DNA of 64,000 nt from Thermoanaerobaculales bacterium (GCA_029932545.1 JAOZPW010000001.1:7212-71211); one strand, 5' to 3'; positions 1 to 6,367 are shown, counted from the stretch's first letter. Numbers and translations are program-made. The notes: generated from the sequence alone by a model not told the origin.

Positions 1-220
1 TCGTCCCGACCCGGGTATCCCAACGACGGCTCCGAAATCCATTCCGGTGATTCGTCCGATCAGGGCTACGTTCCCCATAGCCGGCACCACAAATCGAGTC
101 TACCTCTGCACCCATGAGTTCATCAGCCATCACCCGCACCATCTCCCGAAGCGTATCCGGGTCATCCTCCTCGAGCCTCTTGCGGATCTCATTGAAAAAC
201 GCCATATTGTTCTTGGTCAT
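1..220 (-). CDS. IS256-family transposase, N-terminal fragment (truncated by window edge)
   Basis: The reverse complement of 1-220 reads open from an ATG at 220-218 to the edge, giving 73 residues. They begin MTKNNMAFFNEIRKRLEEDD and include GYGERSPDRTNHRNGFRSRR followed by WDTRVGT, the conserved N-terminal signature of IS256/Mutator transposases. An AAGGAGA ribosome binding site lies 4-10 bases upstream of the ATG. The catalytic DDE residues would lie outside the window, so activity cannot be judged. It would catalyse copying and insertion of its own element. Family assignment is confident from motif recognition. Confidence 0.85.
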   Translation of the reverse strand, partial: MTKNNMAFFNEIRKRLEEDDPDTLREMVRVMADELMGAEVDSICGAGYGERSPDRTNHRNGFRSRRWDTRVGT

Positions 221-417
221 TGCTGTCTCCTTATTGAGGTTTGGTCATCTCATGGAGAATTACGCAATGGCCTTCATTATGCAAGTTTCGTCGGCCCGCT
301 TGTAACGCCTGTGAGGTTGTGGAAAGCGGGGCCCCTACCCCCCTTCCCACAGCCCATCACAGGCACGACGACGATGAACAACTCTTCACTCTTACACCAC
401 GTCGGTGGACTCTACTC
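1..417 (-). mobile_element. IS256-family insertion sequence, partial at window edge
   Basis: The transposase start, its leader and one end of an IS256 (Mutator) family element lie here; the rest is beyond the left edge. The boundary near 417/418 is inferred: from 418 onward the sequence matches the right half of the attC sites at 3343-3453 and 4152-4263, while to the left that homology stops abruptly. The terminal inverted repeat cannot be confirmed because the other end is not in the window. The element appears to have inserted into the attC of the last visible cassette. Confidence 0.7.
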
Positions 418-479
418 TTGGGTTTTCGTTCGCACTGGACATGCCAACATCCAGTGACCGTTGCGTTGATTTGTTAGAA
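418..479 (-). other. attC site, right half only (truncated by IS256 element)
   Basis: The sequence from TTGGGTTTTCG at 418 to GTTAGAA at 473-479 matches the right halves of the attC sites at 3343-3453 and 4152-4263 almost base for base, including the ATGCCAACA arm. The complementary left half with its RYYYAAC core is missing and is replaced by IS sequence. It terminates the cassette carrying the coiled-coil gene at 514-1062. Without its partner arm it should not fold as a normal attC. Confidence 0.8.
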
Positions 480-513
480 GGCAGGCGGTATTTCATTCGT
501 TAAGACCTGATGC

Positions 514-1062
514 TCAGTTGCCGAGATCCAGATTTTCGGAAATGAAGTCCTCAAGAAACTGAAGGTCCCGTCGTTCAACAGTGATCTGATTTCCAAAATC
601 GATCGCCCTGCGTTCCGTCTGAGCGAGGCGAGCTTCTATTTCCTTGGTTGACCTCCGGATCTTTTCGAGCATTTCAGACATTTCTTCTGATTCAGGTCCA
701 GAAAGTTCACGGGCATTTTCTTCCATTCGCTCGATCATCTCTTCGGACCTCACGACAGATTCAGCGAGTGTCTCTCGGTATCCATTGGCCTGCATCAAGA
801 GTGTTTCCAGGCTCTCAACTTTGCGCGCCCGAAACTGGAGATAAGCGATTGCAAGTTCGAGTTTCTTGAGTTCGATCTCCCGGCCTTTTTGTTCAACGCC
901 GTCACTCAAGACTCTCAACAACTCCCGATTCACCTCCACAAGGGACGCCAGTTCCCCGCATTTGACGGTGCCGGGTTCCGAAACCCCCTGGGCAGATCCT
1001 GGTCCCCCAATCAAAAGGTACACGGCCACAAGACCTACGACGAGGAAGTTTCGAAATCTCAT
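514..1062 (-). CDS. Integron cassette gene: exported coiled-coil protein of unknown function
   Basis: The 182-residue protein starts with a basic residue pair and a hydrophobic stretch (residues 5-24, ending near GSAQG) that looks like a signal peptide. The rest is almost wholly charged helix with heptad character from about residue 40 to 172, rich in Glu, Arg and Leu, and one cysteine at residue 35. It is therefore probably a periplasmic or surface coiled-coil protein. No family was recognised. It is the seventh cassette from the integrase. The start lies 38 bases inside the cassette boundary, and GGGGGTC upstream of ATG may serve as a ribosome binding site. Confidence 0.7.
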   Translation of the reverse strand: MRFRNFLVVGLVAVYLLIGGPGSAQGVSEPGTVKCGELASLVEVNRELLRVLSDGVEQKGREIELKKLELAIAYLQFRARKVESLETLLMQANGYRETLAESVVRSEEMIERMEENARELSGPESEEMSEMLEKIRRSTKEIEARLAQTERRAIDFGNQITVERRDLQFLEDFISENLDLGN

Positions 1063-1099
1063 TGACCCCCCTGCAAATGAATGCTCACTCTGATCTGCC

Positions 1100-1166
1100 T
1101 TATAACTTGAAGCTCAATGGACCAGACCGCGCAGCGGTATGGGTCCATTGGAGCGATCCGTTAGGC
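1100..1166 (-). other. attC site (67 bp)
   Basis: The site runs from TTATAAC (1100-1106) to GTTAGGC (1160-1166). Inside are the inverted arms GCTCAATGGACC and GGTCCATTGGAGC, which pair almost perfectly around a short centre. The left core departs from RYYYAAC at two positions. It is the recombination site of the cassette carrying the gene at 1246-2403 and differs in sequence and length from the 111-112 bp attC family in this array. Confidence 0.85.
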
Positions 1167-1245
1167 GACGTAATTTATTCATGATTAATAGGTTACGAGG
1201 GATTGTATGATTGTTGTCCCTGGCATCAGATTTCCGTAGAGGCGG

Positions 1246-2403
1246 CTACCAAATCCCAGCGGCATGTTGAGTTCGAAGGATCTCGACCATTTCCTCCTTG
1301 AGATCGCCAGGGGCACTCTCTATTGCTTCATTGAGAGGTTGGTTCTTTGTGCCGTTTAGATCCACAAGTCGCGTTTGGACGTGTTCCTTAACTCGAAAGT
1401 GCTGCCTTATGTTGCTGGAAAGAGACCATTTTGCTGAACCTCCCGTAAGGAAGAGGTTGAGGTCCTTTCTCTCGTCACAGAACGCGAGGTTACTGATCAA
1501 TAGGTCAAGATATGCAATGTCGCCGCTTGCGAAGTAGGCACCCCAAAACATGTCGTTTTGGGACGGGGATACCGGTAGGGCTGTCTTGATGGCCGAAGTG
1601 TCGGCTGAGAGTTTCAATGCATTTGTGAGAACACCTCGAGGGCCATCCGGTTGTTTGGAAATGGTCTCCTTCCACGCGCCTATTCTTGTTGGATTTGAAG
1701 AAAACACCTCTGTAAGGAAGCCAACGGCTGGTGGGAAGGTTTCGCTATTTTCCAGAATATCGCTTTCACTGAGAGCGTAAATCGCTTCGTCAATGAACTC
1801 GGGCCTCGGATCAAGGTAATAGGAGTCCATCAATTCGCCCAAATCGAAGGACTCGAGCCTGTGCTTTGCTTCGAAGGATCTCTTGAGTTCCAGACATACA
1901 TCTGCCACGCGATCACAGACGTTCGCGGTGAAAGTGTACTCACCAAGAAGATCCTGAGGTTCGATGATTAATCCTAGATAGGCGCGACCAAGTTGCATTC
2001 GTTGCTCGGGAGGCGGCGCGACTCCTGAACACAAATCGTTGTCTGGCTCTGACGCGTACTCACTACCATCTGGGCCGATCACCGCCAAGTCAGCGATGAT
2101 ATCGCAGTGCCCTTTATTATTGGCTTGCCCCCCAGAGAAGAACACAAATGCAACGATCATGTCACCGCGTTTCACATCACTCGTCGTCGAAAGGCTCGGG
2201 GTATATCCGGGAGATGCCGGTTGGTCCCATTGCTCCAGGAACGATTCAGGTTCAGACGATAGGAGCATCATGGAACCGAATGAGCCTACGGACTTTCTCC
2301 ACTCTGAGTCGGGGACTACACCGTCCTCGCTGTACCATTGCGCTTGTACCTGGCTAGGAATCAGAATAGCGATGGCGATGAGTGGCAATAGGAAAATCTT
2401 CAC
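1246..2403 (-). CDS. Integron cassette gene: secreted protein of unknown function
   Basis: The 385-residue protein starts MKIFLLPLIAIAILIPSQVQA, a clear Sec signal peptide with probable cleavage after AQA near residue 22. The mature part has a beta-rich first half with paired cysteines (DNDLCSG, ANVCDRVADVC) and an alpha-rich second half that reads like degenerate helical repeats. The second half resembles HEAT-type scaffolds only in general character. No family was recognised. At nearly 1.2 kb this is the largest cassette in the array. An AAGGAGGTATCGTG context just upstream gives a strong ribosome binding site, and 5' cassette sequence is about 45 bases. A periplasmic or extracellular role is inferred. 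Confidence 0.75.
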   Translation of the reverse strand: MKIFLLPLIAIAILIPSQVQAQWYSEDGVVPDSEWRKSVGSFGSMMLLSSEPESFLEQWDQPASPGYTPSLSTTSDVKRGDMIVAFVFFSGGQANNKGHCDIIADLAVIGPDGSEYASEPDNDLCSGVAPPPEQRMQLGRAYLGLIIEPQDLLGEYTFTANVCDRVADVCLELKRSFEAKHRLESFDLGELMDSYYLDPRPEFIDEAIYALSESDILENSETFPPAVGFLTEVFSSNPTRIGAWKETISKQPDGPRGVLTNALKLSADTSAIKTALPVSPSQNDMFWGAYFASGDIAYLDLLISNLAFCDERKDLNLFLTGGSAKWSLSSNIRQHFRVKEHVQTRLVDLNGTKNQPLNEAIESAPGDLKEEMVEILRTQHAAGIW

Positions 2404-2448
2404 GATACCTCCTTCGAAATGGGTAGCGGTTCGGTCATGCGAAACGAG

Positions 2449-2523
2449 GCCTAACGGTCCGAGTTCAGCGGACCGGGGCCGCGGCCGCCGCGGACCGGGG
2501 TCCGCTGGAACGAGATGTTAGGC
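2449..2523 (-). other. attC site (75 bp)
   Basis: GCCTAAC at 2449-2455 and GTTAGGC at 2517-2523 are perfectly complementary consensus cores. The arms GGTCCGAGTTCAGCGGACC and its partner around GGTCCGCTGGAACGAGA pair, with a very GC-rich centre (GGGGCCGCGGCCGCCGCGG). This is the most canonical attC in the window. The TAA stop of the adjoining gene (2518-2920 region) lies within the right core. Confidence 0.95.
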
Positions 2524-2919
2524 ATCCGCAATCCGCTCAGAGATCTTCACCATCGGCTCAGGATTGACGTAGAGCTGCCAAACCGCAACCAGTTCATCTT
2601 CGACGACGACACGCCACGCCGCGGGAACCACCCAGTGATTCTCTGGCTTGAGAGCCCCGGCCTGATCGAATGTGCCCTCCGCGACACCCAGCAGAACCAC
2701 GACGTTGCCTCTGGCGAATGTGTCCTTCACCTGGATTCGGAAGTCCGGCACCATCGAGAAGTAACTCCTCCACCCGTCACGCATCTGCTCGCGTCCGCAA
2801 TGCTCACTGCCGTCTGAGTCCACAAACACGTGGCCCTCTGTCATCAATTCCGCAAGACGATCTGGATTCCCGGAGTTGATGGCGTCAACGAAGGAGCGTG
2901 CAGTTTCCGTTGAAGTCAT
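2518..2919 (-). CDS. Integron cassette gene: NTF2/SnoaL-like protein
   Basis: The 133-residue protein has the size and pattern of the NTF2-like (SnoaL) cone fold: an N-terminal helix (TARSFVDAINSGNPDRLAEL), then MTEGHVFVDSDG, a helix around REQMRDGWRSYFSMVPDF and alternating strands ending WQLYVNP. Proteins of this superfamily are small enzymes or ligand-binding domains, and the substrate cannot be read from sequence. NTF2-like proteins are frequent integron cassette products. Its stop codon TAA (2520-2518) is provided by the attC core. The start lies about 20 bases inside the cassette, so the cassette is almost only ORF plus attC. Confidence 0.85.
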   Translation of the reverse strand: MTSTETARSFVDAINSGNPDRLAELMTEGHVFVDSDGSEHCGREQMRDGWRSYFSMVPDFRIQVKDTFARGNVVVLLGVAEGTFDQAGALKPENHWVVPAAWRVVVEDELVAVWQLYVNPEPMVKISERIADA

Positions 2920-2939
2920 TTGCCGATGCTCCTGAAGCG

Positions 2940-3029
2940 GCCTAACGACCGAACTCAGTTGACCGGCAGCACGGCGCAGAGCGAAGCGGCGCGACGGGTT
3001 GCTGGGTCAACTGCAGTGATTTGTTATGT
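2940..3029 (-). other. attC site (90 bp)
   Basis: GCCTAAC (2940-2946) and GTTATGT (3023-3029) bound a region whose arms CTCAGTTGACC and GGGTCAACTGCAG are complementary, with a GC-rich middle. The right core deviates from consensus at one base. It belongs to the GIY-YIG cassette, whose stop codon lies in the right core. Confidence 0.85.
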
Positions 3030-3320
3030 GTTTGCATTGAACTTAGGCCAGCGGTTGTAGCCTTTTTGTGGGTTATTTGACTCATTTTTGCGAATATACT
3101 CAACCTCTTTAGCTGACAGCTCTTCTTCTGTTGCTGTCTCTGACTCCCAAAGAATTTGTTTTCTTATCGTATAATCTTTGCGGACATCATCTGGAAGGCT
3201 TTTGAAATCTTCATTGACTATGGCCATGTCCGGGCTGCCATAATATCTATAACTACCTACACTATCTTTACCAATGTATATCTTGCCTGTTGGGCACGTA
3301 ATCATATAGATTTGTTTCAT
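3024..3320 (-). CDS. Integron cassette gene: GIY-YIG nuclease-like protein
   Basis: The 98-residue protein begins with QIYMITCPTGKIYIGKDSVG, which matches the two GIY-YIG strands (here IYM and IYIGK), followed by YRYYGSP and a helical segment, and ends KGYNRWPKF. A conserved glutamate expected for metal binding could be one of the Glu residues near 60-75. GIY-YIG domains cut DNA as homing, repair or restriction enzymes. This one is a single domain with no DNA-binding partner. The cassette is conspicuously AT-rich compared with its neighbours, pointing to a different source genome. The stop TAA falls in the attC core. Confidence 0.75.
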   Translation of the reverse strand: MKQIYMITCPTGKIYIGKDSVGSYRYYGSPDMAIVNEDFKSLPDDVRKDYTIRKQILWESETATEEELSAKEVEYIRKNESNNPQKGYNRWPKFNANT

Positions 3321-3342
3321 TGGTGTATCTATTTCTTTTTAC

Positions 3343-3453
3343 ACATAACGCTTGAACTCAGCGGCGCTGGTTGTTGGCATGGCCGGTGCCTTTGGGTTTT
3401 CGTTCGCACTGGACATGCCAACAATCAGTGACCGTTGCCGTGATTTGTTAGAC
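3343..3453 (-). other. attC site (111 bp), family A
   Basis: The site runs from ACATAAC (3343-3349) to GTTAGAC (3447-3453). The inner arms GTTGTTGGCATG and CATGCCAACA pair, as do outer segments CTCAGCGG and CAGTGACCG in part. It is nearly identical to the site at 4152-4263 and to the surviving half at 418-479. It terminates the toxin-antitoxin cassette. Confidence 0.9.
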
Positions 3454-3522
3454 CGCGAAGTGTTACCTATGTCCATGGACTGTTTTGTTGCCTCTGGCCC
3501 AGCCGGCCCCCACATCTGCAAA

Positions 3523-3870
3523 TTACCGAGTCTGATCAGGTTTCATCCCCAGTTGAACTCTGACAACTCGTTCAACGGATATCATGTCTGGCTGCGAAAG
3601 TTCACCGAGCCGCGTACCCAAACGCCCTTTGGTTACGGTTGCAATCTGATCGGCCATTGCCTTCCGCTGTTCGCCGTTGAGGTCCACGTAGGTTTCGCTG
3701 GGATACAACTTGGACACGTTACTTGTGAGCGGAACAACCTGGACTCGATTCAAATGCTGGTTGGCTGCATCATTACTGATGATGACGGCAGGCCTTCGCT
3801 TCCGAACTTCACCACCAAGTGATGGATCAAAATTGACCCACCACACCTCACCGCGTTTCATCAGCGACAT
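3523..3870 (-). CDS. mazF: Integron cassette gene: MazF/PemK-type toxin (mRNA endoribonuclease)
   Basis: The 115-residue protein has the PemK/MazF fold signature: [11 protein letters not shown] near the start, then [20 protein letters not shown] and [21 protein letters not shown]. The arginine after RGEVW region and the threonine/serine in PLTSN are the residues usually involved in RNA cleavage. It would cleave single-stranded mRNA and stop growth unless bound by the antitoxin. Its start overlaps the 3' end of the antitoxin gene by 14-23 bases (M1 at 3870 or M4 at 3861), the usual coupled arrangement. Toxin-antitoxin cassettes are known to stabilise large integron arrays. Confidence 0.92.
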   Translation of the reverse strand: MSLMKRGEVWWVNFDPSLGGEVRKRRPAVIISNDAANQHLNRVQVVPLTSNVSKLYPSETYVDLNGEQRKAMADQIATVTKGRLGTRLGELSQPDMISVERVVRVQLGMKPDQTR

Positions 3871-4078
3871 CCATCATCGTGGTTTCTGCCCACTCCATTG
3901 CCTCTGTTTCGCGCTCTTCTTCCTGAGCCATTTCACGGTAGGCGGCAGACAACTCTTCCTCCACGACGTGGGGACGAACAAGTGATTCGATAAAACGGCT
4001 AATTCGTCTTCGACCGACTATTCGGTGAAGACCGTGATAGACATGCTCGTCAACAGTGATGGTTAGCTTTTTTTGCAT
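3848..4078 (-). CDS. Integron cassette gene: ribbon-helix-helix antitoxin of the MazF-type toxin
   Basis: The 76-residue protein begins [20 protein letters not shown], a ribbon-helix-helix DNA-binding start (strand then helix), followed by [14 protein letters not shown]. The acidic C-terminal tail ([20 protein letters not shown]) is the type that wraps and blocks MazF-family toxins. It precedes the toxin in the same cassette, has its own promoter with a repeated operator, and probably autoregulates. Its primary role as antitoxin is inferred from position and fold. Confidence 0.88.
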   Translation of the reverse strand: MQKKLTITVDEHVYHGLHRIVGRRRISRFIESLVRPHVVEEELSAAYREMAQEEERETEAMEWAETTMMDVADETR

Positions 4079-4090
4079 GGCCGTTCTCCT

Positions 4091-4127
4091 ATACGTGTAA
4101 TATACGTGTAATAGAGAATATTGGCAA
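4091..4127 (-). promoter_or_regulatory. Promoter with tandem operator of the toxin-antitoxin cassette
   Basis: Read on the - strand, TTGCCA (4127-4122) and TATATT (4104-4099) are separated by 17 bases, a good sigma70-type pair. Two exact head-to-tail copies of ATACGTGTAAT (4091-4101 and 4102-4112) overlap the -10 element and the start region. A ribbon-helix-helix antitoxin dimer binding each copy would shut off the promoter. This lets the pair be expressed independently of the integron promoter. Confidence 0.7.
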
Positions 4128-4151
4128 GGGGTTCACACCATCGATTCGACG

Positions 4152-4263
4152 GTCTAACGTTTGAGCTCAGCGGCGCTGGTTGTTGGCATGGCCGGTGCTT
4201 TTGGGTTTTCGTTTCGCACTAGACATGCCAACAGCCAGTGACCGCTGCAGTGATTTGTTAGGT
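4152..4263 (-). other. attC site (112 bp), family A
   Basis: GTCTAAC (4152-4158) and GTTAGGT (4257-4263) are consensus cores. The inner arms GTTGTTGGCATG and CATGCCAACA pair around a loop containing TTTTGGGTTTTCG. It is close to 90 percent identical by eye to the site at 3343-3453. It closes the DUF4288-like cassette, whose stop codon is in the right core. Confidence 0.92.
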
Positions 4264-4707
4264 TTCCTCCGGGGTTTCTGTTGACGTCCAGAGCTGTCCT
4301 GGACGAACTTCACAACAGTTGTAACACCCGCTTTTACCGTCACCCTTGTTGAACCAAACATGTTTCCATCCAACGGCATCACAAGAATCTGGGCGCAATT
4401 CTGACCAAAAGGCTTCTATGAATTCCGCTGGTTCCTGTGGTATCACTCTCATGGTGCTCGCGACCTCAACAACGTCGGTGCCGAGAGGATCTTCCAGTTC
4501 CTCTATCCAATACTCATCAAGGTATTCAATGCCAACGTCATCGGAACCGTACCGTTCAAAATCAGCGAGAATGACCTCCTCCGCTTTTGAACGACTCTCT
4601 GCTTGAACAACCACCACGCGCTCCTCGTACCTGGTGATCTTGTTGGGATTCTCATTCCGAAACTGGAATAGACCCAACGCACTGAACCACTTCATTAAAC
4701 CGTCCAA
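4258..4707 (-). CDS. Integron cassette gene: DUF4288-like protein
   Basis: The protein has 149 residues from the first ATG, or 145 if it starts at MKWFSALGLF (4695). The middle (YEERVVVVQAESRSKAEEVI then EYLDEYWIEELEDP) fits the DUF4288 pattern of a strand, an A-x-S/D helix and a second strand, and many such proteins are cassette-borne. The tail has a CYNCCEV cysteine cluster that could bind metal. No enzymatic motif is visible and the function is unknown. The TAA stop is inside the attC core, and the 5' end is within 12-24 bases of the cassette boundary. Confidence 0.72.
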   Translation of the reverse strand: MDGLMKWFSALGLFQFRNENPNKITRYEERVVVVQAESRSKAEEVILADFERYGSDDVGIEYLDEYWIEELEDPLGTDVVEVASTMRVIPQEPAEFIEAFWSELRPDSCDAVGWKHVWFNKGDGKSGCYNCCEVRPGQLWTSTETPEET

Positions 4708-4719
4708 TCCTGAGCCTGA

Positions 4720-4777
4720 GGCCTAAGCTCTGCGGGCTTCCCCCGCATGGGTGAGGCCCACTGCAATGAAGTGTCAC
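4720..4777 (-). other. Degenerate attC site
   Basis: GCCTAAG at 4720-4726 is one base off the consensus core GCCTAAC. It is followed by an imperfect hairpin formed by GCGGGCTTCCCC and GGGTGAGGCCC and then CACTGCAATGAA. The last is like the CAGTGATTT of intact sites. The right core would be GTGTCAC (4771-4777), which has lost GTTRRRY. The position between two cassette genes fits an attC. Loss of the cores suggests this cassette junction is fixed. Confidence 0.6.
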
Positions 4778-4789
4778 GCAGTGTCGCCA

Positions 4790-5188
4790 TTATGCCCCTT
4801 GGGACTTGAGTTCCGCCATCACTTCAGCGAGTCCTTCGTGGGCCGACTCATCTGCACCAAGATCAATCGCGCGCCGGAAAAACGGCTCCGCCTTTCCGGG
4901 GTCGGCGCAGATGGCGTCGTAGTAAAACCCAAGGCTCTCAAACGCCTCAGGGTCTTCGGGGTCGATCTCCGCTGCCCTGGTATAGCTGGCTTCTGCATCC
5001 TCGAGGCTGTAACGCCCCTCATCGTTGGATACCTGAATCAGATCACCTCTGAGGCACCAAAGCTCAATGGAATCTGGATGTACTTCCAAGGCGCGCTCGA
5101 CAAGCTCAAGATCTTCGGCGCAGACGCAGTCATTCTTGGAGACGGTCTGGCCGATCTGGGCGGCAATCTCTTCTGGTTTCTCTTTCAT
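4790..5188 (-). CDS. Integron cassette gene: small TPR protein
   Basis: From the ATG at 5188 the protein has 132 residues; a GTG start at 5197 would add three. The ATG is preferred because GAAGGTG lies about nine bases upstream. Residues 40-120 contain about two and a half tetratricopeptide-like helical hairpins (ALEVHPDSIELWCLRGDL, SYTRAAEIDPEDPEAFESLG, FFRRAIDLGADESAHEGLAE). Such repeats mediate protein-protein contacts and no catalytic residues are seen. This is the first cassette, adjacent to attI, and so would be the most strongly expressed from any integron promoter. Confidence 0.8.
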   Translation of the reverse strand: MKEKPEEIAAQIGQTVSKNDCVCAEDLELVERALEVHPDSIELWCLRGDLIQVSNDEGRYSLEDAEASYTRAAEIDPEDPEAFESLGFYYDAICADPGKAEPFFRRAIDLGADESAHEGLAEVMAELKSQGA

Positions 5189-5211
5189 ACTGTTCACACC
5201 TTCGAATAGGA

Positions 5212-5279
5212 ACCTAACTATGTAATTAGGTTGCAGAAACGCAACCTATTTCTCGGCGGATTGTTATGTTGCAGGGTGG
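5212..5279. other. attI region / first cassette junction, with attC-like palindrome
   Basis: ACCTAAC at 5212-5218 is a perfect RYYYAAC core. On the - strand it reads GTTAGGT and begins the first cassette 24 bases before its ATG. It is therefore the expected attI x attC crossover point. To its right is an 8-bp perfect hairpin (TAGGTTGC, loop AGAAAC, GCAACCTA) and then GTTATGT at 5263-5269. The interval 5212-5269 thus has the architecture of a short attC. It is either the attI site itself or attI plus a remnant of an emptied cassette. Confidence 0.6.
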
Positions 5280-5308
5280 TTGCTTTGTCCATGTCCCAAG
5301 ATTACAAT
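5280..5308 (+). promoter_or_regulatory. Putative integrase promoter (Pint)
   Basis: TTGCTT (5280-5285) and TACAAT (5303-5308) are separated by exactly 17 bases, about 40 bases before the chosen intI ATG. The -10 is five of six to consensus. No GAAC-N4-GTTC box, the type found at lexA in this window, is seen around it, so direct SOS control of the integrase is not supported here. Confidence 0.55.
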
Positions 5309-5347
5309 AGGTTGAGAGTCCCGTCCACGCTGCGGATAGGAAATTCG

Positions 5348-6367
5348 ATGAAAACAAATATTGCATCCGCAGCAACCAGGAAACCCAATCTTCTCGACCG
5401 AGTTCATGAAGTGGCGAGGGTTCGCCACCTTGCGTATCGGACAGAGCAGAGTTACGTCAACTGGATCAAGAGATTCGTTCTCTTTCACGATATGCGCCAC
5501 CCTGCCCAAATGGGAAAAATCGAGGTGGAGGGTTTTCTCACCCACCTGGCTGTCCGCGATCGTGTGTCGGCCTCCACTCAGAATCAGGCACTTTCTGCCA
5601 TCTTGTTCTTGTACAAACACGTTCTCAACCAGAAGCTGCCCTGGCTCGATGATGTCATCCGAGCCAAAAGACCCAAGCGTATTCCCATTGTCCTCTCGCG
5701 ATCCGAAATAACCCGCCTGTTCGTCCACCTCGACGGAACTCCCCGCTTGGTTGCCGGCCTCTTGTACGGTTCTGGCCTTCGCTTGATGGAGGCTCTGCGT
5801 TTGAGAGTTCATGATCTCGATTTTGACTACGGTCAGATTCTCATTCGAGACGGGAAGGGCGGCAAGGATCGCCACACCGTTCTTCCTTCTGGGTTGATTC
5901 CCGACATCAAGCAACATTTGGTATTGGTCGAATCGATCCACCACAGCGACCTGGAACGAGGAGAAGGCCAGGTGAAGCTCCCCTCTGCGCTGGCAAGAAA
6001 GTACCCCACCCGCGCCACCGCGTGGGGTTGGCAATGGGTTTTCCCTTCTCCGACATTTTCATCCGACCCTCGTGACGGCATGGTTCGGCGCCACCACCTC
6101 TACCACCAACGAATCCAACGCGCGGTTTCACACGCTGTCCGAGCAGCCATGCTCAACAAGACGGCAACCTGCCATACGCTCCGGCACTCGTTTGCGACCC
6201 ATTTGCTCGAGGACGGTTACGACATCAGAACGGTGCAGGAACTCCTGGGCCACAAAGATGTCAAGACGACGATGATCTATACGCATGTGATGAATAATGG
6301 CCGCTGCGGTGTGATCAGCCCGTTGGACAGGGGCCGAATCAAGGGGGGCCGAAGGGGTGATCCATAG
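5348..6367 (+). CDS. intI: Integron integrase (tyrosine recombinase, IntI family)
   Basis: The start at MKTNIASAAT gives 339 residues, close to the 337 of IntI1; an in-frame upstream extension to 5231 would run through attI and is rejected. Catalytic residues are visible: R145 (GSGLRLMEAL), K170/K173 (DGKGGKDR), H276 and R279 (HTLRHSFATHL), H302 (LLGHKDV) and Y311 (TTMIYTHV). The IntI-specific extra helix is present between about residues 215 and 255 (ALARKYP, WGWQWVFPS, DPRDGMVRRHHLYHQ), which separates it from XerC/D. The C-terminus NNGRCGVISPLD is also typical. It would fold-recognise single-stranded attC and recombine it with attI. No frameshift or missing residue is seen, so it looks functional. 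Confidence 0.95.
   Translation: MKTNIASAATRKPNLLDRVHEVARVRHLAYRTEQSYVNWIKRFVLFHDMRHPAQMGKIEVEGFLTHLAVRDRVSASTQNQALSAILFLYKHVLNQKLPWLDDVIRAKRPKRIPIVLSRSEITRLFVHLDGTPRLVAGLLYGSGLRLMEALRLRVHDLDFDYGQILIRDGKGGKDRHTVLPSGLIPDIKQHLVLVESIHHSDLERGEGQVKLPSALARKYPTRATAWGWQWVFPSPTFSSDPRDGMVRRHHLYHQRIQRAVSHAVRAAMLNKTATCHTLRHSFATHLLEDGYDIRTVQELLGHKDVKTTMIYTHVMNNGRCGVISPLDRGRIKGGRRGDP

Larger units (their letters stand above)
418..6367. mobile_element. Chromosomal integron: intI, attI region and seven gene cassettes
   Basis: The integrase is on the + strand and all cassette genes lie to its left on the - strand. This is the classical divergent layout with attI between them. Cassette boundaries are set by attC sites at 418-479 (partial), 1100-1166, 2449-2523, 2940-3029, 3343-3453, 4152-4263 and 4720-4777 (degenerate), each on the 3' side of its gene. 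Gene starts fall 15-75 bases inside each cassette. The array continues or is interrupted at the left, where an IS element sits. Cassette contents are typical of sedentary integrons: a toxin-antitoxin pair, small single-domain proteins and secreted unknowns. Confidence 0.9.

Noticed and set aside
5219..5347. Strong cassette promoter (Pc) reading left from intI
   Set aside because: On the - strand I found only weak matches (for example TTGCGT...TAGTTA with 18 bases between), so no Pc is annotated.
5264..6034. 256-codon - strand frame opposite intI
   Set aside because: It lies antisense to a clear integrase with conserved catalytic residues, and the product is unlike any family I know. It does not fit the cassette layout.
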